From contig CALHPU010000156.1 of the NCBI GenBank assembly GCA_938036435.1, positions 1 through 61,818 of the forward strand: a stretch of DNA of 61,818 nt. The letters run 5' to 3'. The position numbers and the translations under genes are program-made. This document shows, one piece after another, positions 46,433 through 55,255 of the stretch (the first letter of the stretch is position 1; every line of letters starts with the position of its first letter). The notes beneath the pieces are model-generated. The model was not told the origin of the DNA and did not search any database. It worked only from the letters and a program-made list of their open reading frames with translations. Source of the stretch: an uncultured Pirellulaceae bacterium. Lineage in GTDB: Bacteria > Planctomycetota > Planctomycetia > Pirellulales > Pirellulaceae.

Positions 46433-46888
46433 AACCTCGACAACTCGTTCCCAAATTGGCCCGAAGAGGCGGGATTGAGTTCGCATTTGGTATTTGTGCG
46501 ATACGAATGTCTCCAGTGGGTCAAACTACGATTGAGACTTGTGTTCAGAACGAACAGAGCTTCGCGGCCGTTCTTGAACGCGATCCGAAATTACTTATTC
46601 ACGCCCGTCCGAATTGTCACAATATTTCCGTGGCTGTGGCGAAATAGAGTTCAGTCAAGCCGCTTTTTAAGCAGGAACATCGTTCGCAAAACCAATTAAA
46701 AATTGGTCGAACGAGCCGTATTTGGCAAAAAGCCGGAAAAAGGCAGCTGCAAGGTGGCTTGGCCCTAACGGTAACCTATCGTTTGCCACGAACTACGCCT
46801 GATGATGCACTTTCGCAACGTCTGGCGGGGGTCTCGAACAAGTTACCAACTCAAGTAACCGACTCTAAGGGAACGAATCACTTCCACC
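46433..46888. other. Intergenic region upstream of the YqiJ-flotillin-ATPase cassette
   Basis: No gene recognised. It contains the hairpin at 46681-46713, about 175 bases before the first gene of the cassette. Confidence 0.45.
46681..46713. repeat. Bulged perfect hairpin upstream of the cassette
   Basis: Two nested perfect arms: CGTTCG (46681-46686) pairs with CGAACG (46708-46713), and ACCAATT (46691-46697) pairs with AATTGGT (46701-46707), with a CAAA bulge on one side and an AAA loop. There is no T-run after it. It could be an operator, an RNA element in the leader, or a 3' hairpin of the preceding gene. Confidence 0.5.
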
Positions 46889-47632
46889 ATGGGTTTTTTC
46901 CACGAAATCTTTTCCGAAGCCAACTTCCTCGCCACCGCGATGATGGTCATCGTTCTGTTTTATTGGGCGATGATGATCTTCGGTGTTGGGGGAATGGATA
47001 TGTTCGATATCGATGTCGACGTAGACGCCGACGTGGGAGTCGATGCTGATCTCGGCACACCCGTAAATCTTGATGCAGATGTCGATGGAAGCCTCGCCAC
47101 AGCTGGCGGAGCTGACTTGGACTCTGGCAGCTCCACGGCGGCAGCAGCGTCAGGGTTCATTCGCGGAATTTTCGAGTTCTTTTACTTGACCGACGTACCG
47201 GTCGCCATCGTCGGATCGACTTTCGTATTCGGTTACTGGGCATCAAGCCTAATACTGAATCACTTGTTCAATCCATCGCAGGGGTTTTTTGGATCGCTGA
47301 TCTGGATGATTCCCAGCATGATTGTTGGACTGGCCTTCATGCGAATTGCCGTCAAACCGATGGCAAGAATCTTGGCAAAATCTGGCCCCGAAGATAACTC
47401 ACGTAGCGAGATGATCGGCGTAGTTGGACGAGTTGTTACAAGCTCCGTCAGCGAAACATTTGGGCAAATAGAAATTAAACCCGCAGGGGAACCGGAAGTT
47501 GTCTACAACGCGAGAACTGTCCAAGGGCAGAAACTAGCAAAAGGCGACGCCGCAAAAATCTTATCTTACGACGACCAGCAAAATACGTTTCTGGTTGAAC
47601 TAACTAATTGGGAGAACGCATCTGATGACTAA
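46889..47632 (+). CDS. YqiJ-like membrane protein with OB-fold C-terminal domain
   Basis: 247 residues. Spans at about 10-32 (LATAMMVIVLFYWAMMIFGV), about 102-125 (VAIVGSTFVFGYWASSLIL) and 130-152 (GSLIWMIPSMIVGLAFM). Between spans 1 and 2 lies an unusual Asp/Val-rich stretch alternating Asp with Val, Ile or Ala (about 36-72). The C-terminal ~75 residues (VGRVVTSSVSETFGQIEI...) form an NfeD-like OB domain. In E. coli yqiJ is the partner of flotillin yqiK, and here the flotillin start overlaps this gene's end by 8 bases. AAGGGA lies about 17 bases before the ATG. Confidence 0.85.
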   Translation: MGFFHEIFSEANFLATAMMVIVLFYWAMMIFGVGGMDMFDIDVDVDADVGVDADLGTPVNLDADVDGSLATAGGADLDSGSSTAAAASGFIRGIFEFFYLTDVPVAIVGSTFVFGYWASSLILNHLFNPSQGFFGSLIWMIPSMIVGLAFMRIAVKPMARILAKSGPEDNSRSEMIGVVGRVVTSSVSETFGQIEIKPAGEPEVVYNARTVQGQKLAKGDAAKILSYDDQQNTFLVELTNWENASDD

Positions 47633-49655
47633 CGAAATTTACCTAGCCAACTTGATCTTTAGCAACACGCTATTGGAGATCATCTTCTGGATCTTTGTTG
47701 TCGGCGGCGCGTGCGTGCTCGGCTACATCTCGTTTTACATCAAGTGCCTCCGCAAGGTGCCTCAAGGAACAGCACTGATCCGAACAGGCTCTGGCGGCAC
47801 GCAAGTCAGTTTTGACAAAGAAATGGTCGTCCCTATCCTGCACATCGTCGAAATGATGGATATCTCGGTCAAACGCATCGAAATCGACCGCAGCGGCGAA
47901 GATGGATTGATCTGTAAAGACAACATCCGCGCCGACATCAAGGTTGCGTTCTTCGTCAGAGTGAACAAAGTCATCGATGACGTAAAACGCGTCGCGAACT
48001 TTCTTGGCTGTAAACGTGCCTCAGACATTTCATCGTTGCGACAGGTTTTTGAGCCAAAGTTCTCCGAAGCGCTCAAAACGGTGGGTAAGCAATTTGATTT
48101 CGTCGAATTGTATAACTCGCGTGAAGAGTTCCGCGAGCAAATATTGAATGTCATCGGCAAAGACCTCAACGGCTACGTGCTGGATGACTGTGCGATCGAC
48201 TACCTCGAGCAAACCGATCTTGAAAAACTAAATCCGAACAACGTTCTGGACGCTGAAGGTATCAAAAAGATTACCGAACTTACGGCCAAAGAAGTGACAT
48301 TGGCCAACAGCATCACACGCGAGAAAGAAAAGACGCTCAAAAAGCAAGACGTTGAGGCCAGAGAAGCGATTCTGGCTTTGGAAAGACAGCAGGTCGACGC
48401 CGAAGAGAAACAGGAACGCGAAATCGCAGAAATCACCGCTCGCCAAGAGGCCGAAGCCAGCGTTGTTGAGCAACAGGAACGTCAGCGTTCAGAATTGGCT
48501 CGAATTCAAGCCGACGAAGAAATCGCCGTTGCTGAAGAAAACCGCCTGCGAGCGATCATCGTTGCGGCCAAGAGCAAGGAACGAACCGACGCTGTTGAAT
48601 CTGAACGCGTTGAAAAAGATCGCGGCCTTGAGATTGCTGAAAGAGAGCGTATCGTAACGCTTGCGGAGATCGAGAAAGAGAAAGCGATTGAAGTCGAGAA
48701 GAAGAACATCCAAGACGTGATCAAAGATCGCGTGATGGTCGAACGGACCGTCGTCGAAGAAGAAGAGAAAATCAAGGACACCAAAGAGTTTGCTGCTGCC
48801 GATCGTAAGAAGCAGGTTGCCGTTACGGCCGCCGAAGAAGCGGCGGAGCAGAAGTTGGTGCAGGAAGTTAAACAGGCCGAAGCCGAAAAGCAGGCGGCCG
48901 ACCTTCAAGCTCAGACAGTCGTCGTTCGAGCCGAGGCGGATCGAACAGCTGCTGAGAAAACCACCGAAGCCAAGAAACTGCTGGCCCAAGCTGCTCAAGC
49001 AGAAGCCGCGGCACCGGGGCTGGCTGAAGCCCAAGTAAAAATGGAAAAGGCGACCGCGATTGAAAAGGAAGGAACCGCTGAGGCAAAGGTTGCCGAGCTT
49101 AAATTCCAGGCGGACGCCAAAGGCATCACCGAAAAAGCCGAAGCGATGAAGCTGTTCGACGGTGTTGGAAAAGAACACGAAGAGTTTAAACTTCGCCTGA
49201 ACAAGGAAAAGGAAGTCGAACTCGAAGCGATCACTGCACAACAGAAGATCGCAGAAGCTCAGGCCGCAATGATTGCCGAATCGCTGACCAATGCGAACAT
49301 CGACATCGTCGGTGGCGACAACAAGTTCTTCGACAGCATCGTCAACTCAATCACTGCCGGTAAACAAGTCGATCGCCTAGTAGACAACAGCAGTGTTCTG
49401 TCAGACGTGAAGCGCACGTTCTTTACCGGTGATCCCATGAAGTTCAAAGACGAAGTCGGACGATACATCGACATGTTTGGCATTACCTCCGAAGACATGA
49501 AGAATCTGTCTGTCGCCGCTTTGATCGGACAGATGATGGGGCTAACCAACGACAAAGACATCTTGCAGAATTTGCAGTCGATGATGGGAGCTGCGACGCG
49601 AGCGGGAATTGGATCCCAAAACGCTGGTGACGTGATCGCAGCTGTGACAAAGTAG
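47625..49655 (+). CDS. Flotillin (SPFH/Band-7 protein, YqiK-like)
   Basis: 676 residues. One N-terminal membrane segment (about 11-33, NTLLEIIFWIFVVGGACVLGYISF). The SPFH domain is about 45-220, with VSFDKEMVVPILHIVEMMDISVKRIEIDR and YNSREEFREQILNVIG. A very long Glu/Ala/Lys-rich coiled coil follows (about 220-530), with the EA-rich repeats of flotillins. The last ~130 residues are a globular end. Flotillins form oligomeric rings or scaffolds in lipid microdomains. The ATG overlaps the previous gene by 8 bases and is preceded by GGGAG, so it is translationally coupled. The giant ATPase gene follows after about 200 bases. Confidence 0.95.
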   Translation: MTNEIYLANLIFSNTLLEIIFWIFVVGGACVLGYISFYIKCLRKVPQGTALIRTGSGGTQVSFDKEMVVPILHIVEMMDISVKRIEIDRSGEDGLICKDNIRADIKVAFFVRVNKVIDDVKRVANFLGCKRASDISSLRQVFEPKFSEALKTVGKQFDFVELYNSREEFREQILNVIGKDLNGYVLDDCAIDYLEQTDLEKLNPNNVLDAEGIKKITELTAKEVTLANSITREKEKTLKKQDVEAREAILALERQQVDAEEKQEREIAEITARQEAEASVVEQQERQRSELARIQADEEIAVAEENRLRAIIVAAKSKERTDAVESERVEKDRGLEIAERERIVTLAEIEKEKAIEVEKKNIQDVIKDRVMVERTVVEEEEKIKDTKEFAAADRKKQVAVTAAEEAAEQKLVQEVKQAEAEKQAADLQAQTVVVRAEADRTAAEKTTEAKKLLAQAAQAEAAAPGLAEAQVKMEKATAIEKEGTAEAKVAELKFQADAKGITEKAEAMKLFDGVGKEHEEFKLRLNKEKEVELEAITAQQKIAEAQAAMIAESLTNANIDIVGGDNKFFDSIVNSITAGKQVDRLVDNSSVLSDVKRTFFTGDPMKFKDEVGRYIDMFGITSEDMKNLSVAALIGQMMGLTNDKDILQNLQSMMGAATRAGIGSQNAGDVIAAVTK

Positions 49656-49737
49656 ACTTCAACGCTCATTCTCCCGATGCCGTTGATGTAAAACGCGCCA
49701 AGGCACCGATTCTGGGAAGCGAGGCGGACACCAGACG

Positions 49738-49802
49738 GTAGCCGATCTCGCAAAAGATCGAACGGGCAACTCAAACGCTCTCCAAAGTCTTGCGACTTCG
49801 GC
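49738..49802. repeat. Dispersed 65-base hairpin repeat, copy B
   Basis: Second copy of the element at 22937-23001. It sits between the flotillin stop and the start of the ATPase gene. The stem arms are AGCCGATCTCGCAAAAGA and TCTTGCGACTTCGGCT. Its presence argues that the ATG at 49790, which lies inside it, is not the ATPase start. Confidence 0.6.
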
Positions 49803-49861
49803 TTCGGCAAAAGCTGGCCAAATTGGAATCTACAAGCCACACTATTTTCTTAGCTTCATCA

Positions 49862-52800
49862 ATGTCTAACGAACCTGAACAACTTGAGCAGTCCGAAACG
49901 ACGGCGCGCGAAAACTCGCCGCAGCTCGAACGTGGGACGTACGAGATCATTCAGAATCGCCTGAAGTCGTTCTCGGTAGACCTGCGCGAGCGCATCGGCT
50001 TTCTTAACGACGAACGCCGCCAAGTTTTTGGCTCGATCCCGACCCAGCTAATTTCGACCCAGCGCATTACGACGGCCAACAACTGTGTGGCTCAGGACAT
50101 CGTACCGATCGGTGATCAATTCATCTTTGGCTACAACGTCCACATGGGCTTGAAAACCGTCACCGAATTGAAAGACGTCTTCGGTGTGTTCAAGTTCTCC
50201 GATGGTTCGATGCATGAGCAACCGTTGGAAATCTTCGATGATGCAAACTTCATCACGGATTTCAACGGCCTATACAAATATTACAAAGATACGCGCTTTC
50301 AACGCTTTCATCTGGCCGGGCCACATCTGTACCTTGTATTTCAGGTCAGCAAGAGTCACGACGACACCAAATCTTTCAAATTTGTGGTCGAAGAAGGGAA
50401 GCTAACGTACGTCGACAACCGCAGTAACCATGAAATCACTCTCCCGCCCCAGCATGATTTCAAATGGGTTCGGACAGACCGTGAACTGCATCGTGATGGC
50501 GAGCACCCTCATATTTCAATCGATGACCGCGTGTTCGTAGAAGCCGTTGGCGGCGATCTGACGATCAAAATCGAGGACAATACAGATGACGGCACGGGCA
50601 TCTACGCCGAACCGGTTGACGACCCTGACCAAACGCTTGATGACGGCGAATACTATTACTCGATCGTGGGTAACATCATCCTGCTGAAGATTAAACCCTT
50701 CAAAGAAAGCGTCTATCGGTACCTCGTCTTCAACGAGAAAACGCAAACCGCTCGGCGGCTGGATTCGATCGCCGATGCATGCGTCTTCCTGCCAGAAGAT
50801 CACGGCCTGATCTTCTCCAACGGGTATTACTTACAAACGGGCGTCTACAAGACGTTTGAAAGCAACATCTCTGATCTTAAATTCGAGCGCCGTGTTGCCT
50901 CGAGCAACGGCGAAGACTACCTGTACGTTTTCTACAACAAAACGACCGGGCAAAAGGTGTTGCTATCGTACAACATGATCGAACAGGAGGTCTCCACGCC
51001 GATCGTCTGTAGTGGATTCTCCATCTTTGACAATGGCCAGTTGATCTATTTTAAATCAGACGAGGACGCGCAGAAGCACCATGCGATGCAAGTCTGGCAA
51101 ACGCCGTACGTAGGAGAAGATTTTCAGCTTGGTGAGAAAACTGACAGCTACGTCTACAAGATCGGCAACAAAGAAATTGTACGGGCGATGTCGGAATCGC
51201 ACGAGGTTCTTAACCTGATCGGCCAAGATGATTCGTACACCAACTTGTACGTTGATCTGGTCAAAAAGACCACTGACATCCTTGACTCCTATTTCTGGCT
51301 TACCGACGAGAACACGTTCGAGCTGTCCGAACCTTTGACCTCGATTCGCGATGCAGCAACTGCAGCCGTTGACGAATACGACAAAGTGGTCAGGGTTCGT
51401 AAGAACACTGAGGAGCAATTCTCGACGGTCACCAAATCAGCCACCGAAGCGGTGATGCAGGCCACAAGTCGACATTTCGAACACATCGACGACTTCGTCC
51501 AGTCACTTGCCGAATTGCGGACGGTTCGCGGGCAAGTGATCTCGCTCAAGGAATTAAAGTACGTCGATCTGGAACAAGTCGAGACCCTTGAGAAGAAGGT
51601 CGCCGACAATTCAGATCGACTGTCTAACCGCTGCGTGGAGTTTCTGCTTAAAGACGAAGCATTGACACCGTACACCGAGCGTGTCGAAAGTCAGCTGGCT
51701 CAAATCGAATCTCTCGAAACGGGGATGGAGGCCAAAAAACTCGACGAAGAAATCGCCGCCGGTTCGAGTGAATTGGAAATGCTGATCGAGATCGTCAGCA
51801 ATCTAAAAATTGAAGACGCTAATGAGCGCACTCGCATCATCGACAACATTTCGGCGATCTATTCATCACTGAATCAGACACGGGCAACACTGAAGAAGAA
51901 GTCGCAGGCTCTGCTGTCCGTCGAGGGTGCTGCCGAATTCAACTCTCAGTTAAAACTGGTCTCTCAGGCCGTCGTCAATTACTTGGACGTCTGTGATTCG
52001 CCAGAGCGCTGTGATGAGTATCTGACCAAGATGATGGTTCAGATTGAAGAACTTGAGGGACGGTTTTCAGAGTTCGATGAATTCATCGTGCAGTTGGCTG
52101 AGAAACGCGAAGAAATCTACGCCGCGTTTGACACCAAGAAACTACAACTGGTTGAATCGCGCAACAAACGAGCCACAGCGTTGATGGAGGCGGCCGAACG
52201 TATCATCAAAGGTGTGCGTTCACGCGTTTCGAATTTTCAATCGGTCGATGAGATCAACAGCTACTTCGCTTCGGATCTGATGATCGACAAAGTCCGAGAC
52301 ATTGTCGATAAACTTACCGAGATGGGTGAGTCGGTCAAAGTCGATGACGTACAAAGCCGACTGAAAACTGTGCGCGAGGATACCGTGCGACAGTTACGCG
52401 ACAAAAACGAACTGTATGTCGACGGGCAAAACGTCATTCAATTCGGAAAGCATAAATTTTCGGTCAACACACAACCGCTGGATCTGACGACGGTCATCAA
52501 AGAAGGACAAATGTTCTTCCATCTGAGCGGCACGAACTATTTCGAGTCGGTTGTTCATCAGGAGCTTAATGCGACCAAAGCTGTCTGGGAACAATCGGTC
52601 CTCTCGGAGAACCGTGACGTTTACCGAGGTGAATATCTGGCGTATCTGATATTGGCGGCCATCAACGATGGGTCGATCGAAGTCCCAAACCTTTGGGAGA
52701 CCGAAGAAGATGGATTATTGACAGCCGTGCAGAAATTCATGGCGTCCCGGTATTCAGAGGGATACATCAAAGGGGTTCACGATCACGATGCAACGCTCAT

Positions 52801-55168
52801 CTTACGTCCGCTTCTGCAGCTTGACCGAGACCTTGGCTTGCTCAAGTATTCGTCGCAGTCGCGCGCGTTGGCGTCCGTTTTCTGGCATCACAAAGCAAGC
52901 GACAGCTCTGACGAATCGACGTGGGGGCAACTGTGGAAAGAAAAGCTCGCTGTTTTGACTTCGGCCCGAGAGGTCTTTGGCGAGATCACCGATCGCCAAC
53001 AGTACATCGATCAATTGTATCGAGAACTGGTTGCTGACAACGAGTTCCATCAGTTTGGTGATGATCGCTTCCTCCAGGAGGCTGCGAACTACCTGTTTGA
53101 TCAGTATTCGGGCAAAGCTGAATTAGCTTGCAGCGCCGAAGCACGAGCGATCGCTGATGCGTTTGGAACGTTTCTTAAAAAACAAAAAGCAACCGAAAAG
53201 TTCGAAGCAATCAACAACGGCGCTCTATCAGTCGCTTCCCGATATCTGGCCGCCAAACAGTGGGTTGCCTCTTTCGTCGCGAAAGAACAATTAGACTCAC
53301 GCTATGTCGATGAGGTTGCGGCGATGCTGGTTGACGGCACATCGGAGCAAAGAGTTACTGCAACGACCGAGCCTACCTGCGAAGTCGCCGGCATGTTGGG
53401 GGATCACCCGCGCGTTGATGCGAAGACGTATCGCTTTGACTATAACGAATTCATGGTGCGTTTGGGCAACTTCTCGCGTGAAACGGTTCCCGCTTTCGAA
53501 GCGTTCGCGCATTTAAAGAGAGAAGTGGTCGAGCAGCGTCGCGCAGAGCTTAAACTGAGCGAGTTTAAACCGCGCGTGCTGACGTCGTTCGTTCGTAACC
53601 AGTTGATCAACGATACGTATCTGCCGATGGTCGGGGCTAATCTTGCCAAGCAAATTGGTGTCATCGGCGAGGACAAGCGTACAGATCTAATGGGATTGCT
53701 GTTGCTGGTTTCTCCGCCGGGATACGGCAAAACGACACTGATGGAGTACATCGCCAACCGGCTGGGTATTACATTCATGAAGATCAACGGACCGGCGGTC
53801 GGCCATCAGGTTACGTCGCTTGATCCGTCGGAGGCTCCCAACGCAAGTGCTAGAGAAGAAATTGAGAAACTGAATCTAGCGCTCGAGATGGGGGACAACG
53901 TGATGATCTATCTAGACGACATCCAGCACTGCAACCCCGAGTTTTTGCAGAAGTTCATCTCCCTTTGCGATGCGACTCGCCGAATCGAAGGTGTGTTCAA
54001 CGGAAAGACACGGACCTACGACTTGCGCGGTCGCAAGGTTGCCGTTGTGATGGCAGGTAATCCGTACACAGAATCCGGTGAGAAGTTCCAGATCCCTGAC
54101 ATGCTTGCCTCTCGCGCCGACACTTACAATCTGGGCGATGTGATTGGCGACAACGGGACTTCGTTTGAGCTGAGTTACCTTGAGAATTGCTTGACCTCAA
54201 ACTCCACATTGGCAAGGTTGAATTCACGCTCTCGCAAAGATGTCTACACCGTGATCAAGATGGCGGAGGTTGGCGACCAGCAACCGCAGACCCTCGAGGG
54301 CAACTACTCGATCGAGGAGATCAACGAATTTGTCGCTGTGATGAAAAAATTGTTGGTGGCGCGAGATGTGATTTTGAAGGTGAACCGAGAGTATATCGAT
54401 TCCGCGGCGCAGGCAGACGAATACCGCACTGAACCGGCGTTTAAGTTGCAGGGCTCTTATCGCGACATGAATAAAATCGCCGAACAAGTTGCCCCAATCA
54501 TGAATGATGAAGAATTGAATACGCTGATCGATGCACACTACCTCAATCAGGCTCAGACGCTCACCTCTGGTGCTCAAGCGAACCTTTTGAAACTGCAGGA
54601 TCTGACTGGAAAACTTGAAGGCGAAGATTTGAAACGCTGGTCAGACATCAAACGCACTTTCGCGCGGAATCTGATGCTGGGGGCGGCTGGCGATGATGGC
54701 CAACTGGGCCAAGTGATCGCTCAGATGACAAGTTTCAGTGAAGGATTGACCGATATTCGCACGGCGTTGGATAAAGGCGTTGAGCATCTAACTGCTGATT
54801 CGGGACCGGGAACTTTTGAAACGGCGACCGTTGAACAGATTGGCATTGCCGTGGCCGAGCTGGCGAACTTTAACAAAACGCTAACCGAGATGAAATCGAT
54901 CATGGCCTACGGCGGCATCGCCGGTGCGGCAACGGAATCCAGTGGTCCGGCTGAGCCGCAGAAAATTGAGGTTGTGAATAAGGTTCCCGGCATTTTCTTA
55001 AGTGTAATGCGGGATCAGTTCCGCGTGCTGCAAACGTGGGTCGAGCCAATCATTAAATTGTCAGAGGTGCTTCCTGAGGCCGATGACCTAATGAAAGCAA
55101 TGCAGAAAACCCATCGCAGCTATGACAAGATGCTGGGCCAGATCAAAGAGAAACGCCCAGACAAATAA
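49862..55168 (+). CDS. Giant AAA+ 'DNA repair ATPase'-type protein
   Basis: 1768 residues from ATG 49862. The protein type is annotated in databases as 'DNA repair ATPase', a name I know but whose basis I cannot confirm. The N-terminal ~400 residues are beta-rich with repeated propeller-like strands. Residues ~500-880 are long coiled coils. The AAA+ module is near the C-terminus: Walker A PPGYGKTT at about 1287, Walker B MIYLDDIQH at about 1347, and VVMAGNPYTESGEKF, which resembles MoxR/dynein-like AAA proteins, at about 1393. A helical region ends the protein. It is cytoplasmic, with no signal or span. It follows YqiJ-like and flotillin genes in the same direction, so I expect it to act with the flotillin scaffold. 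Confidence 0.85.
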   Translation: MSNEPEQLEQSETTARENSPQLERGTYEIIQNRLKSFSVDLRERIGFLNDERRQVFGSIPTQLISTQRITTANNCVAQDIVPIGDQFIFGYNVHMGLKTVTELKDVFGVFKFSDGSMHEQPLEIFDDANFITDFNGLYKYYKDTRFQRFHLAGPHLYLVFQVSKSHDDTKSFKFVVEEGKLTYVDNRSNHEITLPPQHDFKWVRTDRELHRDGEHPHISIDDRVFVEAVGGDLTIKIEDNTDDGTGIYAEPVDDPDQTLDDGEYYYSIVGNIILLKIKPFKESVYRYLVFNEKTQTARRLDSIADACVFLPEDHGLIFSNGYYLQTGVYKTFESNISDLKFERRVASSNGEDYLYVFYNKTTGQKVLLSYNMIEQEVSTPIVCSGFSIFDNGQLIYFKSDEDAQKHHAMQVWQTPYVGEDFQLGEKTDSYVYKIGNKEIVRAMSESHEVLNLIGQDDSYTNLYVDLVKKTTDILDSYFWLTDENTFELSEPLTSIRDAATAAVDEYDKVVRVRKNTEEQFSTVTKSATEAVMQATSRHFEHIDDFVQSLAELRTVRGQVISLKELKYVDLEQVETLEKKVADNSDRLSNRCVEFLLKDEALTPYTERVESQLAQIESLETGMEAKKLDEEIAAGSSELEMLIEIVSNLKIEDANERTRIIDNISAIYSSLNQTRATLKKKSQALLSVEGAAEFNSQLKLVSQAVVNYLDVCDSPERCDEYLTKMMVQIEELEGRFSEFDEFIVQLAEKREEIYAAFDTKKLQLVESRNKRATALMEAAERIIKGVRSRVSNFQSVDEINSYFASDLMIDKVRDIVDKLTEMGESVKVDDVQSRLKTVREDTVRQLRDKNELYVDGQNVIQFGKHKFSVNTQPLDLTTVIKEGQMFFHLSGTNYFESVVHQELNATKAVWEQSVLSENRDVYRGEYLAYLILAAINDGSIEVPNLWETEEDGLLTAVQKFMASRYSEGYIKGVHDHDATLILRPLLQLDRDLGLLKYSSQSRALASVFWHHKASDSSDESTWGQLWKEKLAVLTSAREVFGEITDRQQYIDQLYRELVADNEFHQFGDDRFLQEAANYLFDQYSGKAELACSAEARAIADAFGTFLKKQKATEKFEAINNGALSVASRYLAAKQWVASFVAKEQLDSRYVDEVAAMLVDGTSEQRVTATTEPTCEVAGMLGDHPRVDAKTYRFDYNEFMVRLGNFSRETVPAFEAFAHLKREVVEQRRAELKLSEFKPRVLTSFVRNQLINDTYLPMVGANLAKQIGVIGEDKRTDLMGLLLLVSPPGYGKTTLMEYIANRLGITFMKINGPAVGHQVTSLDPSEAPNASAREEIEKLNLALEMGDNVMIYLDDIQHCNPEFLQKFISLCDATRRIEGVFNGKTRTYDLRGRKVAVVMAGNPYTESGEKFQIPDMLASRADTYNLGDVIGDNGTSFELSYLENCLTSNSTLARLNSRSRKDVYTVIKMAEVGDQQPQTLEGNYSIEEINEFVAVMKKLLVARDVILKVNREYIDSAAQADEYRTEPAFKLQGSYRDMNKIAEQVAPIMNDEELNTLIDAHYLNQAQTLTSGAQANLLKLQDLTGKLEGEDLKRWSDIKRTFARNLMLGAAGDDGQLGQVIAQMTSFSEGLTDIRTALDKGVEHLTADSGPGTFETATVEQIGIAVAELANFNKTLTEMKSIMAYGGIAGAATESSGPAEPQKIEVVNKVPGIFLSVMRDQFRVLQTWVEPIIKLSEVLPEADDLMKAMQKTHRSYDKMLGQIKEKRPDK

Positions 55169-55198
55169 TTAGCTGGCTTCCTCATCGTCACGAAAAAA

Positions 55199-55228
55199 GC
55201 CGACCCTCGATAAACGTCAAGGATCGGC
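55199..55228. terminator. Bidirectional hairpin terminator
   Basis: GCCGA-CCT-GA (55199-55210) pairs with TC-AGG-TCGGC (55217-55228) with two mismatches and a 6-base loop. AAAAAA precedes it and TTGTTTTA follows, so it works for both the ATPase gene and the convergent gene at 55256. Confidence 0.8.
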
Positions 55229-55255
55229 ATTGTTTTATCGTTGTATGCGTGCGCT

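Noticed and set aside
48489..49241. Long minus-strand open frame opposite the flotillin gene
   Set aside because: It is the antisense shadow of the Glu/Ala/Lys-rich coiled coil; its Phe/Leu/Arg-rich translation has no family features.
49259..49840. Minus-strand frame across the end of the flotillin gene
   Set aside because: Overlaps a firm gene and the dispersed repeat; no conserved features.
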